From Orlajensenia sp037404875 (GTDB lineage: Bacteria; Actinomycetota; Actinomycetes; Actinomycetales; Microbacteriaceae): a DNA stretch of 64,000 bases. A model generated the notes under the pieces. That model was not told the DNA's origin. It was given only the letters and a program-made list of their open reading frames with translations, and searched no databases. The stretch covers positions 79,007 through 143,006 of the forward strand of contig NZ_JBBELO010000027.1 in the NCBI RefSeq assembly GCF_037404875.1, given 5' to 3'. Both the position numbers and the translations under genes were made by a program. Shown piece after piece: positions 58,682 to 64,000 of the stretch (its first letter is position 1; every line of letters starts with the position of its first letter).

Positions 58682-59578
58682 ATGACGGATGGTCCACTCA
58701 TCGGTGCGGTGACGGCACCAGACCTGCACGTCATGACGTACAACATCCGGCGACGCATTCCCCATGTGCGTCGGGGCAATCCCGATCGCTGGCCGACCCG
58801 GAAGTGGTTGCTCGAGCTCGTGCTGCGGGCAGAGCAGCCGACGTTGCTCGCGGTGCAGGAGGCCCTCGCCGACCAGGTCGACTTTCTCTCCCAGGCGCTC
58901 GGGCCGCACTATCGACGTCTCGGCAACGGCCGCAACGCCAACGGCCGCGGCGAACGCACGTTGCTGTTCTACGACAGCCGCCGCCTCGAACTGATCGACT
59001 GGCGCCAGCGCGCTCTCTCGGCGACCCCGGATGTGCCGGGATCGAGATCGTGGGGCAACTTCGTTCCACGAGTGGTGGTCTCCGCCCAATTCCGCGACGT
59101 GGCGACGCAGTCGCGACTGTTCGCCTTCGCCACCCACTTCGACCACATCTCCCGCAAGGCCCGGCTCGAGTCCGCGAGGATGATCCGCGCCCTCGCAGCC
59201 GCCGACCACGCAGCCGATCCCGACGCGACCATCGTCGTGATGGGCGACGTGAACGCCGACGTGACCTCGCCGGTCTATCGAGAACTCACCGCTGATGGCG
59301 TTCTGCGCGACACCTGGGAAGCCGGCGCCGAAAGGCTCACTCCCCAGTGGGGCACCTTCTCGAACTACCGTCGCCGGCGGGTGGGCGGCAAGCGCATCGA
59401 CCTCATCCTCGTCGGTCCCGGGGTTCAGGTGCTGCGCACCGGCATCAACGCCGTCCGCTTCGACGGAGCTGCGGCATCCGATCACGAACCCGTGCAGGCT
59501 GTGGTGCGCGCCGCACGCTCACCCGACCTGCGGCCTCCGCTCGCGGCCTCGTCGAAGAAGGCAGCCGCGAACCCCTGA
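58682..59578 (+). CDS. Endonuclease/exonuclease/phosphatase (EEP) family protein
   Basis: A 298-residue EEP-fold hydrolase. Motifs in order: VMTYNIR, LAVQEAL with the catalytic Glu, THFDH with the active His, GDVNAD and the C-terminal RIDLILVG ... SDHEPVQAVV. The fold hydrolyses phosphodiesters in DNA, nucleotides or sphingomyelin; specificity cannot be read here. No signal peptide is visible, so it is likely cytoplasmic. The start is fixed by the TACGCT box. Confidence 0.9.
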   Translation: MTDGPLIGAVTAPDLHVMTYNIRRRIPHVRRGNPDRWPTRKWLLELVLRAEQPTLLAVQEALADQVDFLSQALGPHYRRLGNGRNANGRGERTLLFYDSRRLELIDWRQRALSATPDVPGSRSWGNFVPRVVVSAQFRDVATQSRLFAFATHFDHISRKARLESARMIRALAAADHAADPDATIVVMGDVNADVTSPVYRELTADGVLRDTWEAGAERLTPQWGTFSNYRRRRVGGKRIDLILVGPGVQVLRTGINAVRFDGAAASDHEPVQAVVRAARSPDLRPPLAASSKKAAANP

Positions 59579-59579
59579 G

Positions 59580-60434
59580 TCAGCGCCGCGCGAGCCCTGC
59601 ACCCCGCACGAAGTCGCGGAGCGCCGGGGCGACGCGAGCGGCCTGTTCGTAACCGGCGATCGCCGAGGCGCGGCGGGCAGCGGGATCGAGCGAGTTGCGT
59701 CCCAGAGCCCTCCTCGCCGTCCGATCCGGAGAGACCGACAGGCTGCGCGGGCGCGGTTCGAGTCCGCTCAGCTGCGCCCGCACCGAGGTGCCGCGTCCGA
59801 TGCCGCCGGCGATCGGCGCGAGCACGACGACCGGGTCGCATCCCGCCGCCAGCTGCACGTTCGCGACGAACGGCAGGCCGCCGTCGATGTAGTGCCGCCC
59901 CTGGATCTCGATGGGCGGCCACACGAGCGGAACGGCGCAACTGGCCGCGACCGCGTCGACGAGGGGAACGCCGTCGGCGGCGGTGAACACGCGCAGCCGA
60001 CCGGTCTCGACCTCGACGGCGGGAATGCGCAGGTCACTGTCGGGCCACTCGTTCACGGGCACGCGCTGACGGATCACGTCTCGCCGGGCCGTCGCCTGCT
60101 CGGGTGTGGAGCGCGCAAGGCTCGCCGCACCCAGCGTGCGCAGCGCGCGCTCACGATCGCGGGCGAAGGCGAGCGTGGAGACGAGGCGGAAGATGCCGGC
60201 CGCACCGAGCGACGCCGCCCTCTCGGTCACCGCTCCGTCGCGCTGAGCCGCGAACAGCTGCTCGAGCGAGGTTCCGGATGCGAGCTGCGCGGCGACTGTG
60301 GACCCCGCCGACGTACCGACGAGCCGCCCCGCGGTGCGCAGGTTGACGCCGAGCTGCTCGAGACCGTAGAGCATCCCGGTCTCCCAGGCGATTCCCGTGA
60401 CCCCGCCGCCACCGAGTACGAGTGCACTCGTCAT
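59580..60434 (-). CDS. Patatin-like phospholipase
   Basis: A 284-residue patatin: oxyanion motif GGGGVTGIAWE (about 8-18), nucleophile Ser42 in GTSAGS and the Asp of DGGLPF that completes the catalytic dyad. It would hydrolyse phospholipid or other acyl esters. GAGGAGG precedes the ATG at 60434. The gene is convergent with the EEP protein, with one base between their ends. Confidence 0.92.
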   Translation of the reverse strand: MTSALVLGGGGVTGIAWETGMLYGLEQLGVNLRTAGRLVGTSAGSTVAAQLASGTSLEQLFAAQRDGAVTERAASLGAAGIFRLVSTLAFARDRERALRTLGAASLARSTPEQATARRDVIRQRVPVNEWPDSDLRIPAVEVETGRLRVFTAADGVPLVDAVAASCAVPLVWPPIEIQGRHYIDGGLPFVANVQLAAGCDPVVVLAPIAGGIGRGTSVRAQLSGLEPRPRSLSVSPDRTARRALGRNSLDPAARRASAIAGYEQAARVAPALRDFVRGAGLARR

Positions 60435-60456
60435 GGAATCCTCCTCATCGGATGTC

Positions 60457-60489
60457 GCCCGCCCGTTCCTCGTCGTGGAACGGGCGGGC
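60457..60489 (-). terminator. Terminator after succinate-semialdehyde dehydrogenase
   Basis: GCCCGCCCGTTCC (60457-60469) and GGAACGGGCGGGC (60477-60489) pair perfectly over 13 bases with a 7-base loop, 40 bases after the stop at 60530. Confidence 0.8.
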
Positions 60490-60529
60490 GTGTGCCACGC
60501 GGCCGCGATGGCAAGCGGGCCGCATCCTG

Positions 60530-61978
60530 TCAGCCCGCTACGTGGCCGGTCTTCGTGTCGGCCGGGAAGGTGCGCACGAGCTTGCGGTTGGTGAACTCGA
60601 ACATGCCGAGGTGCGAGAGTTCGCGGCCGAAGCCCGAGCGCTTCACCCCGCCGAAAGGCAGGTCGGCCTGCGAGGAGGTGGGGTGGTTAATCCACACCAT
60701 GCCGCTCTCGACCCGGTCGGCCACGCGTCGGGCGCGCTCGGGGTCGCTGCTGAACACCGCGCCGCCGAGGCCGAAGGTGGTGCCATTGGCGAGCTCGACC
60801 GCCTCGTCGTCGCTCGAGACCCGGTAGACCACTGCGACCGGGCCGAACAGCTCCTCGCTGAACGCTCGCATGTCGGGCGTGACATCGGTCACGACGGTCG
60901 CCTCGACGAACGCGCCCTGCCGGTCGACCCGGGCGCCGCCCGTCACGACCGTGGCGCCCTTCTCGACGGCATCCTGCACCTGGGCGATGAGATCGGCGGC
61001 GGCGCGCTCGGAGGAGACCGGCCCCAGAGTCGTCGCCGGGTCTGCGGGATCGCCGGGCTGCAGCGCCGCGAAGGCCTGACCGAACTTCTCGACGAAGGCG
61101 TCGTAGACCTCGTCCATCACGATGAAGCGCTTGGCCGCCACACAGCTCTGCCCGGTGTTGCCCATGCGGCCCGCGACCGCAGCGCCGACGACGTGGTCGA
61201 TATCGGGCGCATCGAGCACGATGAACGGGTCGCTGCCGCCGAGTTCGAGCACGCACTTCTTGAGGTTGCGGCCCGCGATCTCGCCGACGGATGCGCCGGC
61301 GCGCTCGCTCCCCGTCAACGACGCACCCTGCACGGCGGGGTGCGCGATCACGGTCTCCACGTCGGGGATGCGCAGGAAGACGTTGGTGTAGACGCCCTCG
61401 GGAGCACCGGCATCCGTGAAGAGCTGCTCGAGCGCGAGAGCGGACTGCGGGCAGATCTCGGCGTGCTTCAGCAGGATGGTGTTGCCCACGACGAGGTTCG
61501 GGCCGGCGAAGCGCACGACCTGGTAGAGGGGGAAGTTCCATGGCTCGACGCCCAGCAGCACGCCGAGCGGTGCGTTGACGACCTCGGCGGATCCCTCGTC
61601 GACGCTCAGCTGCTCGGGCTTGAGGAATTCGGCCCCGCGATCGCCGTAGTACTGCAGGATGCTCGCGGCCAGTCGCACCTCGAAGTGGCTCTCGTTGATG
61701 AGCTTGCCCATCTCGAGGGTGATGAGCGCGGCGAGCTCGTCGGCCCGCTCGAGCATGAGATCGCCCGCTCGGCGCACCACCGCTGCTCGCTTCTCGACGG
61801 CGACCTCTCGCCAGGCGCGGAAGGCGGCATCCGCCCGTTCGATGACCGGAACGACCTGGTCGCTCTCGAGAAAGGGGAACTCCTTCTCGGTTTCGCCGGT
61901 GTACGGATTGATGGTCGCGAAGGGGCGGCTGCCCGAATCGCTCGCGGTCTTCGTAGGGGTATCCATCGTTGTGGTCAT
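60530..61978 (-). CDS. gabD: NAD(P)-dependent succinate-semialdehyde dehydrogenase
   Basis: A 482-residue aldehyde dehydrogenase of the GabD2-like group: NPYTGETEKEFPFLESDQ at the front, PWNFPLYQVVRFAGPNLVVG, TGSERAGASVGEIAGRNLKK, the catalytic Glu in ELGGSDPFIVLD, the catalytic Cys in NTGQSCVAAKRF and the end ELSHLGMFEFTNRKLVRT. It oxidises succinic semialdehyde to succinate, though related aldehydes are possible. The ATG at 61978 (MTTTMDTPTK) or 61966 may be the start; neither has a clear ribosome-binding site. Confidence 0.88.
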   Translation of the reverse strand: MTTTMDTPTKTASDSGSRPFATINPYTGETEKEFPFLESDQVVPVIERADAAFRAWREVAVEKRAAVVRRAGDLMLERADELAALITLEMGKLINESHFEVRLAASILQYYGDRGAEFLKPEQLSVDEGSAEVVNAPLGVLLGVEPWNFPLYQVVRFAGPNLVVGNTILLKHAEICPQSALALEQLFTDAGAPEGVYTNVFLRIPDVETVIAHPAVQGASLTGSERAGASVGEIAGRNLKKCVLELGGSDPFIVLDAPDIDHVVGAAVAGRMGNTGQSCVAAKRFIVMDEVYDAFVEKFGQAFAALQPGDPADPATTLGPVSSERAAADLIAQVQDAVEKGATVVTGGARVDRQGAFVEATVVTDVTPDMRAFSEELFGPVAVVYRVSSDDEAVELANGTTFGLGGAVFSSDPERARRVADRVESGMVWINHPTSSQADLPFGGVKRSGFGRELSHLGMFEFTNRKLVRTFPADTKTGHVAG

Positions 61979-62210
61979 GAGGTGCGTGCTTCCCGACAGT
62001 CGCGGCCGGATCGGGGTGGTTCGGCCTGGCGCGGCCATGCTACGCGCGCACCCTTGCGGGACCACGGGGGTTGCGGCTGCGGGGTTCCGTGATACGCGGG
62101 GTGCTTGGCGAGAGCGATCCGGTGCGCGGTGATGACGGGGTTCGCGGTTGGCGTCGGCAGGCGACGGATGCCGTCGACGCGGCGCCCTCGACGCACCGGC
62201 TCTGCGCCAG

Positions 62211-62216
62211 TAGCGT
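62211..62216 (+). promoter_or_regulatory. -10 box of the leaderless glycosyltransferase transcript
   Basis: TAGCGT ends 7 bases before the ATG at 62224. Confidence 0.45.
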
Positions 62217-62223
62217 TACGCCC

Positions 62224-63732
62224 ATGACGTCGCCCGCCTCGGCAGCGTTCACCTCGTTGCATCCCTCGTCGCCCGCCTCTGGGGGAGCCGCCCCGCGACA
62301 TCCGTTGGCCTGGCGGCCCGTCGGAATGGCGATGGCCGCCCTCGCCCTGCTGCTTGCAGCGACGAGCCAGGGCTACGGCTATCACCGCGACGAACTGTAC
62401 TTCCGCATGCTCGATCCGGCGTGGGGGTACGTCGACCAGCCTCCCCTCACGCCGCTTCTGGCGCATGCACTCGCATCCGTCGTCGACGAGCCGTGGTTCC
62501 TGCGGGTGCCCGCGATGCTCTCGGCGGTCGCGACCGTGCTCGTTGCGGCCCTTCTCACCCGCGAGGCCGGAGGGGCACGACGCGCGCAATCGCTCAGCGC
62601 GTGGGCCGCTGCCGCCGCCGCCTTCCCGATGGTGCTCGGGCACGTGCTGCTCACCGCATCCCTCGACCTCGTCGCATGGCCGCTGGTGTGCCTGTTCGCC
62701 ATCCGGGCCCTGCTGCGACCGGATGCGCGCGCGTGGCTCTGGGTCGGTCTCGTGGCGGGCGTCGCGAGCTACAACCGGCTGCTCATCGCCGTTCTGCTCA
62801 TCGGAGTGGGCCTGGGCCTGCTTGCCGTCGGGCCGTGGCGAACACTGCGTTCGCCTTGGCTGTGGGCGGGCGTGGTGCTGACGGGAGTGATCGCTCTGCC
62901 GAACGTGCTCTATCAGGCCACGCACGCATGGCCGCAGTTCGCGATGGGTGCTGCACTCGCGGCCGACAACGGCGGCGAGACGCGGGTGCTCATGTGGCCT
63001 CTGCTGTTGACCCTGGCCGGACCCCTGCTCGTGCCCATCTGGGTGGCCGGAATCGTGAGTCTGCTACGCCGACCGCCGTGGCGCAGCATCCGGTTGCTGC
63101 TGGTGGGGTTCGCGGTGGTGCTCGTGTTCACCTTCGTCGGCAGTGCCCAGTTCTACTATCCGCTCGGCATGGTGAGTGTGCTCCTGGCCCTCGGATGCGT
63201 TCCCACCGCCGACTGGATGCGCACGAGGGGCCGGCGCTGGCTCGTGTGGATCGCGGTCGCGCTCAACGGCGTGGTGTCGGCGCTGATCGCGCTGCCGCTC
63301 GTTCCCGTCGCCGCAGTCGGCGCCACACCGATCCCGTCGATCAACCAGGCGACGGCCGACAGCGTGGGCTGGCCGGAATACGTTCGACAGGTCGCGGCGG
63401 TCACTCCTGCCGGGGTGCCGGTCATCACCTCGAACTACGGTGAGGCCGGCGCGATCGCGCGCTTCGGACCGGCGCTGGGGTTGCGCGCGGTCTACAGCGA
63501 CCACAACGAGCTCTGGTACCACGGGCATCCGCCGGATACGGCGGACTCCGCGGTGTTCGTCGGGTATCGCGCGGAGCCGCTCGAGTCGCTGTTCGCGTCG
63601 TGCACGGTGCGTGCTCGACTCGACAACGGCGTGGGCGTCGATAACGAGGAGCAGCACCTGCCCGTCACGGTCTGCACCGGACGGCGGGTGGCGTGGGCGG
63701 ATGCGTGGCCACGTTTCGCGCATCTGGACTGA
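62224..63732 (+). CDS. GT39/ArnT-like membrane glycosyltransferase
   Basis: A 502-residue protein with about 11-12 membrane segments. After a short Ser/Ala-rich tail and the first helix comes GYGYHRDELYFRMLDPAWGY, with the acidic motif of the GT-C fold, then DQPPLTPLLAHALAS, typical of PMT-2/ArnT-like transferases that use polyprenyl-phosphate sugars. The C-terminal 90 residues form an outer soluble domain. It probably glycosylates a cell-wall or lipid acceptor. The start at 62224 is fixed by the TAGCGT box. Confidence 0.88.
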   Translation: MTSPASAAFTSLHPSSPASGGAAPRHPLAWRPVGMAMAALALLLAATSQGYGYHRDELYFRMLDPAWGYVDQPPLTPLLAHALASVVDEPWFLRVPAMLSAVATVLVAALLTREAGGARRAQSLSAWAAAAAAFPMVLGHVLLTASLDLVAWPLVCLFAIRALLRPDARAWLWVGLVAGVASYNRLLIAVLLIGVGLGLLAVGPWRTLRSPWLWAGVVLTGVIALPNVLYQATHAWPQFAMGAALAADNGGETRVLMWPLLLTLAGPLLVPIWVAGIVSLLRRPPWRSIRLLLVGFAVVLVFTFVGSAQFYYPLGMVSVLLALGCVPTADWMRTRGRRWLVWIAVALNGVVSALIALPLVPVAAVGATPIPSINQATADSVGWPEYVRQVAAVTPAGVPVITSNYGEAGAIARFGPALGLRAVYSDHNELWYHGHPPDTADSAVFVGYRAEPLESLFASCTVRARLDNGVGVDNEEQHLPVTVCTGRRVAWADAWPRFAHLD

Positions 63733-64000
63733 GAGGCTGTGTGCGGCAGTGCTGCAAGGTCCCTGCGAAAGCCCGGTCCCTGGCAAGGTCTCTGCAAAAG
63801 TCCGGTCCTGAGGCAAGGTCCCTGCGAGAGCTCGGTCCCTGAGCTTGTCGAAGGGCCGCCCAGCGCTCAGTGCGCTCCCTTCGACAGGCTCAGGGAACAC
63901 TGCGGCAAGGTCCCTGCGAAAGGCCCGGTCCTGAGGCAAGGTCCCTGCGAGAGCCCGGTCCCTGAGCTTGTCGAAGGGCCGCCCAGCGCTCAGTGCGCTC
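63733..64000. repeat. Tandem units of family-D repeats at the right edge
   Basis: Bases 63802-63877 and 63925-64000 are direct repeats (75 of 76 positions, offset 123). Each includes TCCCTGAGCTTGTCGAAGGG; at 63836-63855 and 63878-63897 that word and its complement form a hairpin (19 of 20). Shorter degenerate units fill 63757-63800. No gene is seen and the array may continue beyond the window. Confidence 0.8.

Noticed and set aside
1..64000. tRNA, rRNA, prophage integrase or insertion sequences
   Set aside because: I looked for tRNA-like cloverleaf arms, transposase or integrase motifs and terminal inverted repeats with target duplications and found none I could support by eye.

Overview
The window is high-GC DNA whose gene content, codon use, very short intergenic gaps and frequent 'gcatcc/ggatgc' words fit an actinobacterium, most likely of the family Microbacteriaceae. 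Many genes appear to be transcribed without a leader: a TAnnnT -10 box sits 6-7 bases before the start codon at 7420, 12687, 13196, 16730, 21042, 21679, 27300, 27998, 30024, 53609, 57620, 58682 and 62224. I saw no rRNA, tRNA, CRISPR array, integrase or transposase.

Region 1 (1-10272) reads as a defence or accessory island of slightly lower GC. Three minus-strand genes are joined by 4-base stop/start overlaps: a 1589-residue protein with a sacsin/HSP90-like ATPase at the N-terminus and an SF2 helicase at the C-terminus, a NERD-nuclease/SF1-helicase protein, and the start of a DrmA-like helicase gene that runs off the left edge. A Vsr-type endonuclease is divergent from them. A frameshifted DUF433-type regulator and a DUF2510-DUF4041-GIY-YIG protein follow.

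Region 2 (10278-31136) holds mostly single genes or small units: N-formylglutamate amidohydrolase with an unknown partner, two VapBC-type toxin-antitoxin pairs, divergent HxlR and MarR regulators paired with redox enzymes (an unusual luciferase-like monooxygenase/FAD oxidase fusion and a quinone reductase), LtrA, a GerW-like protein, several SDR-type enzymes, an HNH-nuclease membrane protein with a DUF3761 tail, a LuxR response regulator facing a GlsB/YeaQ stress protein across twin palindromes, a lipoprotein and an epoxide hydrolase.

Region 3 (31160-42209) is a catabolic divergon. The leftward operon encodes a COG4091-type oxidoreductase, a ribose-type ABC importer (binding protein, double ATPase, permease), a sugar epimerase/dehydrogenase, a beta-hydroxyacid dehydrogenase and a lactonase-like amidohydrolase. 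The rightward operon encodes a LacI regulator, a small monooxygenase, a gluconokinase and a second beta-hydroxyacid dehydrogenase. Together they suggest uptake and oxidation of a sugar or aldonic acid; the substrate is not evident.

Region 4 (42255-64000) is again a mosaic: membrane and VOC proteins, a Na+/H+ antiporter, ChaB, a deazaflavin-type nitroreductase, a secreted subtilisin, a pterin dehydratase-VOC fusion, CorA, a CocE hydrolase with a TetR regulator, a solitary GAPDH, a GlxA-like regulator, an EF-G-binding FBP protein behind a possible leader peptide, an EEP phosphohydrolase, a patatin, succinate-semialdehyde dehydrogenase and an ArnT-like glycosyltransferase. Intergenic spaces carry several dispersed hairpin-repeat families.
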